The notes under the pieces: generated by a model
What the model saw: only the letters and a program-made list of their open reading frames with translations
Database searches by the model: none
Told to the model about the DNA's origin: nothing
NCBI RefSeq assembly: GCF_033568475.1
Contig: NC_133121.1
Span: 56,643,905-56,707,904, forward strand
Reading direction: 5' to 3'
Source of the DNA: Henckelia pumila
Taxonomy: Eukaryota; Streptophyta; Magnoliopsida; Lamiales; Gesneriaceae
Length of the DNA: 64,000 nt
Translations under genes and position numbers: made by a program
Shown here: one piece after another, positions 46,987 through 57,524 of the stretch
How positions within the stretch are numbered: the stretch's first letter is position 1
How the letters are laid out: each line of letters opens with the position of its first letter

Positions 46987-49865
46987 ACATGCCACTCATC
47001 TTGGGAAGACCTTTTCTGGCAACAGGAAAAGCACTTATAGATGTTCAGAAGGGAGAGCTGTTGTTGAGAGTGGGAGAGGAGAAAATTTCTTTTGACGTTT
47101 TTAATGCTTTGAAATTTTCTCAGAATAATGAAGAATGTTTTCAGTTAGATGTAGTACACTCACTCTTATTTGATTATGTGCAGGATAATTTTCAGGAACC
47201 GTTAGAGGCTGCACTTATATCTGAACAGTTGGGCGACCTCAGTGACGGAGTAGAAGAGATGACCGCATACTTGAATGACAACCAGTCATGGAGAAGAGGT
47301 GGGAAGCTTAGACTTGAAGACCTTGGTGACCGGAAGGATTTAGTTCTTCAGAAACCAAGCATTGAGGAACCACCTACTGTGGAATTGAAACCATTACCCA
47401 TTCATCTTAAATACATGTTTTTAGGTGAGAACGATAAGTTACCTGTCATAATATCTTCCTCTTTGACAGGTGAGATGGAGGACAAACTAATGGAGGTGCT
47501 TAAGAAACACAAGAGTGTGTTTGCTTGGAAAGTGGCGGATATCAAAGGAATCAATCCATCCATATGCATGCACAAGATTTTAATGGAAGAGAGCATCAAC
47601 CCATTAGTCCAACCGCAGAGGAGACTAAACCCAAAGATGCAGGAAGTTGTGAAAGCTGAAACGATCAAACTGTTGGACGCAGGTATCATTTATCCTATTT
47701 CTGATAGTCCGTGGGTGAGTCCAGTGCAGTGTGTACCAAAGAAAGGGGGGATAACTGTCATCAAGAATGAGAATAATGAATTAATACCTACTAGGACAGT
47801 TACGGGTTGGCGTGTGTGCATAGATTATAGAAAATTAAATGACGCAACCCGTAAGGATCATTTTCCTCTCCCGTTCATTGATCAAATGCTAGAAAGATTG
47901 GCTGGGTATGAATTTTACTGTTTTTTAGATGGGTACTCAGGATACAATCAAATAGCGATTGCACCTGAAGACCAGGATAAAACGACTTTTACCTGCCCAT
48001 ATGGTACATTTTCCTACAGACGTATGCCTTTCGGATTATGTAACGCTCCTGCTACTTTTCAGAGATGCCTGACTGCTATTTTTCATGATATGGTCGAAAA
48101 TTTTCTAGAAATTTTCATGGATGATTTTTCTATTTTCGGTCAATCTTTTGATGCATGTCTGCATAACTTAAATTCTGTGTTGATAAGATGCGAGGAGACC
48201 AATTTGGTGCTTAACTGGGAGAAGTGTCACTTCATGGTGACAGAAGGTATAGTGTTGGGTCACAGAATTTCTGAACAGGGGATCGAGGTGGACAAGGCTA
48301 AGGTGCACGTTATTCAAAATCTGCCTCCACCTACGACAGTAAAGGGAGTTAGAAGTTTCCTCGGACATGCTGGTTTTTATCGGCGGTTTATTAAAGACTT
48401 TTCAAAAATTGCCAAACCTCTGTCCTCTTTGCTCATGAAAGATGCCCCTTTTGATTTTGATTCGAATTGTCTGCAGGCCTTTGAGGTGTTGAGAGAAAGA
48501 CTGGTGACTGCGCCAGTATTGACATCGCCGAACTGGGAGCTTCCATTTGAAGTAATGTGCGATGCTAGTGATTCTGCTGTTGGTTCGGTACTTGGCCAAC
48601 GAATAGACAAGGTATTCCGAACCATCTACTACGCTAGTAAGACTCTTAATGAAGCTCAGCTCAATTATGCCACAACTGAAAAAGAGTTGCTAGCTGTAGT
48701 ATTTGCACTAGATAAATTTTATTTGTACCTTGTGCTTTCAAAAATCACAGTCTACACAGATCACTCTGCTATTAAACACCTGTTGGCAAAGAAAGATGCG
48801 AAACCTAGACTGATTAGGTGGATCTTGCTTTTGCAAGAATTTGATTTAGAGATCAGGGATAAGAAAGGTGTTGAAAATGTAGTAGCTGACCATCTGTCTA
48901 GATTAGAATGCATTACTGATGATGCACAAAATGAAGTAAAGGATATAGATGATTGGTTCCCTGATGAAAAACTTTTCGCCATAGAGAGTTCACCATGGTA
49001 TGCACATTTTGCTAATTTTCTGGTCATAAGCACACTCCCACATAATCTATCGTTCCATCAGAAGAAAAAAATTTTATCGGATGTCAAGCACTATTTTTGG
49101 GAGGAACCATTTTTGTTTAAAATATGTGCTGACTCAATGATTCGGAGATGTGTGGCGGAAGGAGAAATGCAAAGCATCCTCAGTCATTGTCATGATCGTG
49201 AGGTAGGTGGCCATACTGGGCCAATCAAAACTGCAGCAAAGGTACTGGAATGTGGGTTCTATTGGCCCGACCTTTTTAAGGATGCGCGCCGGTATGTTTT
49301 AGCTTGTGATAGATGTCAGCGGACAGGTAATATCTCTAACCGAAATGAAATGCCTATGAATAATATCATTGAGTGTGAGATATTCGATGTTTGGGGAATC
49401 GACTTTATGGGGCCATTTCCACCTTCTTTGACGAAAAAATACATTTTGGTCGCAGTCGATTATGTTTCAAAATGGATAGAGGCTGAAGCTTTTGCAACAA
49501 ATTATGCACAGGTTGTACTAAAATTTTTGAAGAAAAATATTTTTAATCGATTTGGTACACCCCGTGCAATCATTAGTGATGGTGGCACCCACTTTTGCAA
49601 TAAACTTTTTGACAAACTTTTAAAGAAATATGGTGTCAAGCATAAGGTATCTACCCCATATCATCCCCAGACCAGTGGCCAAGTGGAAGTGTCCAATCGA
49701 GAGATCAAACAGATCCTGGAGAAAAGTGTGAGTACTAATCGGAAGGATTGGGAACTTCGACTTGATGATCCCTTATGGGCCTATAGGACGGAATTTAAAA
49801 CCCCTATCGGCACTTCCCTTATAGATTATTATTTGGAAAGGCATGCCATTTACCTGTTGAATTAG
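46987..49865 (+). pseudogene. Athila RT, RNase H and integrase
   Basis: 958 open codons. Protease end [54 protein letters not shown] and catalytic FMDDFSIFG (about 48115-48141), then [13 protein letters not shown]. RNase [16 protein letters not shown] and [11 protein letters not shown]. Integrase: [15 protein letters not shown]...CDRCQRTG zinc finger, [22 protein letters not shown] and [17 protein letters not shown]. The frame is lost near 49818, where one base is missing in the SPYRLVYGKACHLP-type segment. Confidence 0.93.
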
Positions 49866-50278
49866 AGCATAGAGCATTTTGGGCTATTAAGACTCTAAAC
49901 TATGAATTTGCTGCTGCAGGTGAAAAAAGATTGTTGGAGCTCAATCAACTGGAAGAATTCCGCGACAATGCATATGACATGGCGGTTTCGTACAAGGAAC
50001 GGACAAAGAGAATACATGATAGGCGTATTCGTCAGCGGGAATTCAAGGAAGGAGAGGCTGTGTTGCTGTTCAACTCCCGGTTAAGACTATTTCCCGGGAA
50101 ACTGAAGTCTAGATGGTCTGGGCCCTATAAGATCACCAGGGTGTATCCATCAGGGGCCATAGAGATCAAAGATGCCCGCAACGAGTCGTTCACGGTCAAT
50201 TCTCAAAGGTTAAAACACTATGTGGGAGGTGATGTGGATTCCACGCCAGTCATCACCACATTGACTGACCAAGACTAG
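49866..50278 (+). pseudogene. Athila integrase C-terminus
   Basis: In the shifted frame: [57 protein letters not shown] and [16 protein letters not shown]. This is the normal Athila integrase tail and no chromodomain follows. The stop TAG at 50276-50278 is the first three bases of a polypurine-like repeat. Confidence 0.9.
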
Positions 50279-50291
50279 TTTGGGGAGGGTG
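50276..50291 (+). repeat. Polypurine-like direct repeat, copy 1
   Basis: TAGTTTGGGGAGGGTG, repeated exactly at 52030-52045 and with one change at 53602-53617, where it is the functional polypurine tract. Copies 1 and 2 bracket the extra ORF. Confidence 0.85.
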
Positions 50292-50450
50292 AAAAGTCAA
50301 GCTCTCGACTTTAAATTGAGAACTACATTCTACTTTCCATTTTATTTATTCGCGTTTTTTTGTTCATTTTAGTCCAAGTGTAGAATTTTTAGTTAATTTC
50401 CTGTCTTTCTCGAGTTGAGTTCTCTGTTAAAAATTTTTTTTGGAAAAAAG

Positions 50451-50640
50451 GGGGTGCGCTCGCGCGGCAGTTTTCTGCCGCCCGCGCACCCAACTCTCTG
50501 TTAAAAAAATTTTTTTGAAAAAAGGGGGTGCGCTCGGGCGGCATTTTTCTGCCGCCCGCGCACCCAACCCTCTGTCATAATTTTTTTTGAAAAAAAAGGG
50601 GTGTGCGCCCGCACGGCACTTTTCTACCGCGCGGGCGCCT
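50451..50640. repeat. Three-unit GC-rich hairpin array ahead of the extra ORF
   Basis: Units near 50451-50490, 50525-50564 and 50600-50640 (spacing 74-75 bp), each a GGGTGCGC...GCGCACCC-type inverted repeat around TTTTCT, separated by T/A-rich spacers (TCTCTGTTAAAAA). Spacing and loop resemble the U3 array of the same element. Confidence 0.8.
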
Positions 50641-50810
50641 CGCGCAAAATCAAAATTTTAAAACACCCGATTCCTTTTCCCTTCTTTATTTTCTCTCTTT
50701 TCTTTCTCTCTAACCCTAATTCCCTCACAGCCGCCATCTCCCTCACTCTCAATTTCTTCTTCTTTTCTCAATTTCGTAGGTAATTCACTCGATTTTTCAC
50801 ATCTCTCGAC
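50641..50810 (+). promoter_or_regulatory. Pyrimidine-rich leader/promoter-like region of the extra ORF
   Basis: Long CT-rich tracts, a TAACCCTAA telo-box-like motif at 50709-50717 and a CGTAG|GTAATT donor-like site just before ATG give the look of a TATA-less plant promoter and 5' untranslated region, unlike the rest of the element. Confidence 0.4.
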
Positions 50811-51926
50811 ATGGCACCAAAGAAACAGAAGATTGCCACCTCTAGGGCCAACCCATCCCACTTAATAGATGGGAAATTTATTTTTGAAGAAGCAAAGGCA
50901 CGTTATGAGGAAGCAAAGTCCGCTAGGAATCCCATTCCGGAGCGAGGAATTAATCTTTCTGAAAACCGCACCGCCTCCCTTGGCATCGTAGCTCGAGGAT
51001 GGGCCGAGTTTTGCAGCCAACCTGTCGCGGAATTAGTCCCCTTGGTCCGTGAATTTTACGCCAATGCCGCCGAGCGTACCGATAGCACTACCTTCGTGCG
51101 GGGTAAGATGGTTTCTTTTACTCCCGCTGCTATTAATGCGTTATTGCAAACTCCGGAAGTAGATGATAGCCAATTTCAGGCTTTTAAGGCCAATCCGGAT
51201 TATAATGAAATTTTGAATGAGTTGTGCTATGAAGCTAATGTGTGGAAGGATTCGGTGAAGTTCATATCTTTTAAGGAGAAAAATTTGCGGCTGGAACCGG
51301 CCTTGTGGTATGCTTTTCTGACCCATAGGTTGATGCCAGTGTCCCATACACATGTTGTGACAATGAGCAGGGCGGTGCTTCTCTATGCTGTGCACAAACA
51401 ATGCCCGATTAATGTTGGACAAATTATCAACCAAGAGTTGTACACTTCCATTCGCACGTCCAACATTTCAATTTTCTTTCCGACCATTGTTTCTTTACTG
51501 TGTGTGCAAGCTGGTGTCCCATACAAGGACATAGAAGAATGGTTGCACCCAATGCAGGCAGTGGATACCACAATTCTGAAAGCAAAACACGCCTTCCGCG
51601 TACGCGAGTTTTCACTTCCTGGCCAGGCCAGCTCTGGCCCTGGTCAATCATCACGGACTGCACCTCGGCCACCTCCTGCTCGCCGCACCACACATGAAAC
51701 ATTGAGTGAAATGTCGGCATGGATGCAACATCAGGAGCACTGCCAAGAGGTAAACACCGCCTACAATGAATCCACCCATGCCATGATGCGAGGACTACTC
51801 GCCAATACTGGGATGGACCCGGCCGTTTATCCTGCACCACCGCCATATCCTCCACCGTTCCAGTTCCAATATGCTCCACCGGTTCGGGATCTGCCCGAAG
51901 ACATGGATGAGGAGGAGTCTGATTAG
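50811..51926 (+). CDS. Extra ORF of Athila element, plant transposon-protein family (371 aa)
   Basis: An intact 371-codon ORF with ATG at 50811. It has a basic N-terminus (MAPKKQKI), then a globular part at residues ~60-250 (FYANAAERTDSTTFVRGKMV, SFTPAAINALLQTP, LEPALWYAFLTHRLMPVSHT, SIFFPTIVSLLCVQAGVPY). A Pro-rich and acidic tail follows (PPPYPPPFQFQY, EDMDEEESD). The VRGK...INALL pattern matches the family labelled 'putative plant transposon protein' (PF20167-like). It lies in the env position but I see no signal peptide, membrane anchor or cleavage site, so envelope function is not supported. Extra sense ORFs here are known in plant gypsy elements; their role is unknown. It is the only unbroken ORF of its element. 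Confidence 0.75.
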   Translation: MAPKKQKIATSRANPSHLIDGKFIFEEAKARYEEAKSARNPIPERGINLSENRTASLGIVARGWAEFCSQPVAELVPLVREFYANAAERTDSTTFVRGKMVSFTPAAINALLQTPEVDDSQFQAFKANPDYNEILNELCYEANVWKDSVKFISFKEKNLRLEPALWYAFLTHRLMPVSHTHVVTMSRAVLLYAVHKQCPINVGQIINQELYTSIRTSNISIFFPTIVSLLCVQAGVPYKDIEEWLHPMQAVDTTILKAKHAFRVREFSLPGQASSGPGQSSRTAPRPPPARRTTHETLSEMSAWMQHQEHCQEVNTAYNESTHAMMRGLLANTGMDPAVYPAPPPYPPPFQFQYAPPVRDLPEDMDEEESD

Positions 51927-53601
51927 AACCAGGGGAGTTCTTATTGTTTTTTTGTTTTTTGTTTTTATTTTCTTTTAGTTTGTTTTAGTTTTGGTGGTGT
52001 TAAGTAGCATTGGGGACAATGCTTGTCTTTAGTTTGGGGAGGGTGTGTGTCTTTTGTGTTTTCAGTATTGTTTTTTTCGTGTTTTCTTTGTTCGTTTGAG
52101 TCGTTTGTAATGTAGTTGCAAGTGTTGTGAATGAAAATCACAAAAGCCAATGATGAAAAAATTTTGGGTTCACTGTTTGTTTTTGCTTAAGTCCATGACT
52201 ATCTTCTTTGTTTGACAAATCGTTTTGAACTAGTATAACCAAGTCGATGAATAGGTCTCAAAACATTCTGTGAGGTATACTTGAATCTGTATTTGAAACA
52301 CACAAACTTGGATATGATTGAGGCAATTTGTTTGATTTTTGGGCTAGAAAGAAATCTTTCGTGAATTACCTTTAGATGCCCAATTGAGCCTTCACATTTA
52401 TATGAGCACGAGAGGTGCATAATCTGGATTTTATGTTGGTGTAATCATCGCTTACTACTGATGATTATTTTTTTTTCTGCACTGATTGAGATCTGTATGA
52501 ATTAACTTTGAATTGAGATTTGTCTAGAACAAGTTCGAACATCCCTCGAGGCGCAATACGGGCATACTGTGATTTAGGAGTGATATAGACATTTCTTTCT
52601 GAATTTCGTTTGTGCCATTCAAACTACCCTTGATTTATTTTGTCCCTAGTACCTTATTTGAGCTTAATAGAAAACGAATGGCACGCGTGAAAACGTGTGG
52701 AAAACCCCCATTCGACATTTTTCAAGAACCTACAATTACTACCCATAGCTTAAACACTCATTCCTACCTTGTTGGGAGTAAATTGAATGTAGATCATTGA
52801 TGTGTATGCTCCTACTGAAAAGCTGAGAAACGAATGGTGTGTTGAGTGTTGTTCAAAAAAATCAAAAAGGGGTAGGTAGCAAGAAGAAAAGAAAAAAGAA
52901 GGGATATGTTTAAAAATATGAAAATATTGAGAAAAAAATGGGGAAAAAGAAAGAGAAGAATGTTGGCAAAAGGCAAGTGAAAGGAAAGAAAAATCTGGAA
53001 ATCAATGAATGAGAAGAAGTGCAAATTTGTAATTCAAAAAGAGTAGTCTATATAGAATGATCATTATTTACTCCCTCTTTGAATTCGTGTCCTTCATTTG
53101 GAGCCATTAGCCTAGCCTAACATTATAAGCCGAATAAGACCTATTGACCGAGTTACAGTTGCCTAATATACTAGTGGAGAGGGGTTGTGAGAATTTTGCC
53201 TATGGACTGTTGATAGACACAGTTAATGAATGTGGATTCTTGATCAAAAACATGCACACACTATTTTTCATTGAGTTATACCAGTCATGAGTGTGTGTAT
53301 TATTGAATGTTTCAAATTCTTGATCCTGATATACCCGAAAAAGTCCTCATGATTCTAGAATATGTGAATTGAATTTAGAGTAGAGTATTCCAAAATACGG
53401 GGTTGCGAGATTTTGAAGTTTGCAAGGTTTGCTAGTTGGTGTTACATTTTCAAAATGTCAGCATGTTAATTGATTGGATTGTTTTTTTTTGTGGAAAATT
53501 TTCTGAGGCTTAAGAAGATTAATTTCACTTCCTTGTTTCGTCGTTCTGTTGTGTCTGCATGTTAGTCTATCACCTATTTTGCTCGAGGGCGAGCAAAAGG
53601 T
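51927..53601 (+). other. Athila 3' untranslated region, no gene
   Basis: 1.7 kb between the extra ORF and the polypurine tract. T-rich sequence follows the stop, copy 2 of the polypurine-like repeat sits at 52030-52045, and an A/G-rich tract lies at 52855-53040. ORFs here are short and without family similarity. Confidence 0.6.
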
Positions 53602-53615
53602 TAGTTTGGGGAGGT
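53602..53615 (+). other. Athila polypurine tract
   Basis: TAGTTTGGGGAGGT ends at the 3' LTR start TGATAGG. Confidence 0.85.
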
Positions 53616-55065
53616 TGATAGGAGTCGTTTTTATGTGTTTTTATTGCTTGTTTTGTGTCTGTTTTGCTTTCGTTTCATTTACATTTTGTCCGTTCTTTTC
53701 CATTCTTGTTCTTTATATTGTTTTATTATGTTCGTATTCAATCCTCTGGTTTATCTATTTTTATGGCAGGAAATCACCAAGAAATGCCGATACTTGGTGG
53801 GAAGGTGATGCATAGTAGAGGCCATGCAGATAGAACAAGAAGAAAGGCAAAATTCTGGAAACGAAGAAGGGCGCGCGGGCGGCCACAATCTACCGCGCGG
53901 GTGCATACACGGTTGAGAAAAACAGTAGCGCAAGGAATTTCGAGGCGCCCAAGCGGCCATATTCTACCGCTCGGGCGCGGCCACGTATTTTTGAAACAGT
54001 AGCGCAAGGAATTTCGAGGCGCCTGAGCTGCCAATTTCTACCGCTCAGGCGCGTCGCGCAGTTTTTATTTTTTTATTATTTCGAGAGTTTATTTCGGAGA
54101 GGATTCTGGGGAACTATAAATACAATTATTTCTTTAGTTTTTGAGGGTTACACGGGACGCATATCAGAAGACTACTGGCGGCTGAACGTTGGAGATTTCT
54201 CTTCTCCGTTGGGAGTTTTTCCTTTTCTTTTTCTTCTTAATTTTTATGTTGAACATCTTGGAGATTGAATTTTTGTAATGAATTCTAGTAGCTAAACTAT
54301 TATTTTGTTGGAATCGAGGGGATCCTAATCCCGAAACACTGTAGTGTGATTGAATCACCGGACGTATTGGGAATTGATTTATGTTTATAATTGATTTTAT
54401 CATGTTTTTCTTTCTATGTTAATGATTAGCTACCTTTAACATAGATTCATAAATTATGAATTGCTGTCGAGAGATAGGTTTATAATTAGGACGAATGATA
54501 TAATCCATGGACTTAAAATATGCATAGAGATATGGTATTTAGTACATGTTGATAGCCATAGACCACCAGGTTGAAAGTTGTAGAATTCATAGAACACAAA
54601 GCAATCAGTCGTGATAAATAATTAGAGAGATTTAATTATTTCACTGATTTGATTAGTTTGGCATCACCTCGAGAGAGAATGTCAATGTTATAGGAACTTC
54701 TGTTAAATTTATAAAAATAAATTAAGTTCCAATCGTCCAGTTCAAATAGGGAAAAGGTGAACCGAAATTCCAACAAAATCATTTTGAATTATTATTCTTC
54801 ACTTTGAGATTTGTTGGCTTGGTTGTGAAGTTTAAGTTTATTTATATTGAGTTTTAATTTTAGATGTTAGATAATTCACAAATCATTTTTTCGATACTTT
54901 GTGTAGTTAAAAATTGAAAAGACAAATTATTTTCGTTAGTCCCTGAGGACGATACTCGTACTCAGTACATTCTATTATAACTTGAATCGTGTACTTGCGA
55001 TTTATTTGAGCTTAATTGATAAGATATATTTACGTTGATTTTTCGTGGTAGTATTTGCTCGATCA
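53616..55065 (+). repeat. Athila 3' LTR (1450 bp)
   Basis: Same length as the 5' LTR with no net indel. Hairpin units are at 53869-53903, 53944-53977 and 54019-54052. Flanked by ATGGA at 55066-55070. Confidence 0.92.
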
Positions 55066-55070
55066 ATGGA

Positions 55071-55421
55071 CCCTGTGTCCCGTGCCAGGGTCCGGGTGCA
55101 CTTTGCCTTAGTTTGTTGTGTTGAGTTTCATATGCACGGACCCCGTGCCACCTCCGGGTAAGGGTCCGTGTGTTGTTAATTGAGGCAGAAAGTTGGATTT
55201 TTGTGCATTTTATGCACGGACCCTTGCACGGAGGTGTGCACGGGGTCCGTGTATTTTGTAGTCTGCGAACATTTGGCTACAACTTCATGCACGGACCAAG
55301 GAACGGAGGGTGCACGGGGTCCGTGCATGCTTTTAAAAAAAAATTTGATTAATCCCTTTACTTTCTGTCGTTGATTGTATGATTTATTCTTTATTAGATG
55401 TTTAGAACCGAGGTCCTCACA
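55071..55421 (+). repeat. Outer gypsy 3' LTR, segment 3 of 3, with GCACGGACC hairpins
   Basis: Resumes after the Athila target duplication and ends GGTCCTCACA at 55421, matching the CTCACA end of the related solo LTR. It contains repeated inverted CACGGACC/GGTCCGTG motifs. The clearest is CATGCACGGACC (55286-55297) with GGTCCGTGCATG (55318-55329), perfect 12-bp arms. Joined to segments 1 and 2, the LTR would be about 2.17 kb. Confidence 0.65.
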
Positions 55422-55938
55422 TCATCAGGCGGCAACAACCTAATAAGATCAAAATAGCCATCTGTTCTAAGGGAAACAACCTAGAACAATACACATGCTC
55501 CTGATGAATCACCTAATCTCTGGCACTAAAATAGTCAAACTTCTAACTAGATCATCCTAGGAAAACACGTAGAACCAACCAATTGGAAACATGCAATTAC
55601 CCAGCAAGTCACTGTAGTTGAACACTGATCAACTAAGCACTGGATTAACATCAAGAAAATCTCAAAAGATCAAATACCAGAATCACTAATCCTAGTTCTG
55701 TACAATTCTTATTACAATCCCAAGTAATAGAAAAATCACTAGAATTCAATTACATCGAAGGATGTACAATCTTCAACTGAAACTGGTACAACAAACATCT
55801 GGAATCATTAACACCAATGATTCAATACTTACAGAAAATATTGTTTACTCCCAAACACAGTATTTATAACTCAAGTTAATCCAAAAATATCAGTACTATA
55901 TCCCAAATAATCCTATCGCATGCTCTGATACCAATAAA
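55422..55938. other. Unassigned spacer, probably leader of the next minus-strand element
   Basis: No ORF. The right end holds a primer-binding site for a minus-strand element: GCTCTGATACCA at 55922-55933, complement of the initiator-Met primer site. A TATTTATA at 55860-55867 could be a minus-strand TATA box. Origin of the left part is unclear. Confidence 0.4.
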
Positions 55939-57118
55939 TGTAGTGACCCTAGTCCGGATCCACTATTAATCAGAAATTTAAGCTTAATTAAGCATGCAAT
56001 AAAAAATAATCAGAGATAAACCGCGAAAACCCAAATAAATACTGGACCAGCAGAATAAAACTGGTAAAACAAATTCCAAATATACAACCTAGCTACTACT
56101 CTTGTAGATCTGCTTGGTCACCACCTAATCCCAAGTCTTGGTGCCTGCAACTTCCCCGTCGAATGGGGTGTCTAGAAAACATAGAAAAACACTAGACGTG
56201 AGCATTAAAGCTCAGTACGCTAATACGGGTAAACATACAAACATGATTCATGCAAATGAATATCAGGTATCATACGAATATCAAATCCTTATCAGTCTAG
56301 GCTCCATGGTATGTAGCACGCTAGGCCGTCGCATCAGGAGGTGGCTCCCATACCATAAATAGTGGACATATTCGGGTCCAAAACTATGGTTCCCATCCAC
56401 ACATGCAATGGGGCTGAGAAAATCCCCTATACTGGGTAAGCCAACAATACCATCTAAATCAAGATGTATGCACGTGTAGCATAACAGAAACATGCAATCA
56501 TGGCACATAAATACAACATATAAACATGCATACTCACTGGCAATCTCAATCAGTACTTACGTACCTTAAAGTAGTCAAATCCTAGCAGTCCAAGTCCACT
56601 ATTCCAAGCCTATAATCATAATTCACTGTATCACTATTTATTCTCTAAAATTCTTAACTATACTAATAGATATTCCTATATTTTAATAGGATTCTCGGAC
56701 CATATCTCCGTCCGTAGTTATCCCGTTGATGTCGAAACTCTAGGTTCAAAATTATATCCCAAAACTTCGAAACAATTCTCAACAAAAAACAAGATCAACC
56801 CTAAGCTGATCGGCGATTGTCGACCGGGAGGGGCGATTTAGGGATTTAGGGTTTAGTGCATGTTCTGGGTGTTTGTGTGTGAGAGATGGTAGCATTACAA
56901 TTTATAGAGAGTTTCTCCTAAGATGACCCGGTCCGATCTATTTCAACTCATGTGTTCTACTAAAATCACATATGTATTTTAATATAATCTATAACACCAT
57001 ATTTACTAATACATATTTTTAACACACAAATAAATTATTTTTAATCTCCTTTAATCCCTTGATAAATTCCTTGATCATGTTTAGCCAATTAATCTTGTAA
57101 AATGGAACTGGGCTACTA
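55939..57118 (-). repeat. Diverged Tekay-like LTR
   Basis: Plus-strand ends TGTAGTGACCC and GGGCTACTA mirror the Tekay LTR ends. The interior GGTATGTAGCACGCTAGGCC and CAGGAGGTGGCTCCCATACC match the reverse complement of 35850-35910. The primer site on its left makes it a minus-strand 5' LTR. It lacks the GATCGGA palindrome array. Confidence 0.7.
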
Positions 57119-57128
57119 AAAGAATGTA

Positions 57129-57524
57129 TTGAATCCCCCTTCGAGATTTAATTCAAATAAGAGAGAAGGGAAGCCATTTTTTGAGGACTTGGTTGGTACT
57201 TTTGTTGCTGAATCTGGCCAAAGAATGGCAAGGACTAAGTCTCGTTTTGAGATGTTGAAGACGCATATGGTCAATATGGGTGCCACAATGAAATCTTTGG
57301 AGACACAAACTGGGCAGCTGGAGAATGCACTAAAGGATCAAAATAGAGGTCAATTCCCGAGTAATACTGAGGTGAATCCAATAGAGCACTGTAAAGCCAT
57401 AGCATTGAAAAGTGGGAGAGAAGTTGGGGCTGGCGAACCTAAAGCTGAAGTTGAGTTGGAGAAGATAGTGAAAAAGCTGAAGTTGGTGATAACAAAATCA
57501 GTGAGAGTAAGACTATGGAGTTGA
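57129..57524 (+). pseudogene. Gypsy gag C-terminal fragment
   Basis: 131 codons with SLETQTGQLENALKDQNRGQ then FPSNTEVNPIEHCKAIALKS, the gag-to-protease linker typical of Athila/Tat-type plant gypsy elements, like IKNLENQIGQLAKSISS at about 46215 in this window. No start, zinc finger or protease accompanies it. Confidence 0.7.

Larger units (their letters stand above)
26781..55065 (+). mobile_element. Athila-type Ty3/gypsy retrotransposon, interrupted
   Basis: Two 1450-bp LTRs (26781-28230 and 53616-55065) differ at roughly 23 positions. Flanks are ATGGA at 26776-26780 and 55066-55070. Internal order is primer site, gag, protease, RT, RNase H, integrase, extra ORF, polypurine tract. The tRNA-Asp primer site, RT wording ([21 protein letters not shown]), absence of a chromodomain and an extra ORF before the 3' LTR place it in the Athila group. 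A copia element splits gag. Four coding lesions make it non-autonomous. Confidence 0.92.

Noticed and set aside
50811..51926. Calling the 371-aa ORF an envelope protein
   Set aside because: It is in the env position but has no signal peptide, transmembrane helix, Cys pattern or furin-like site.
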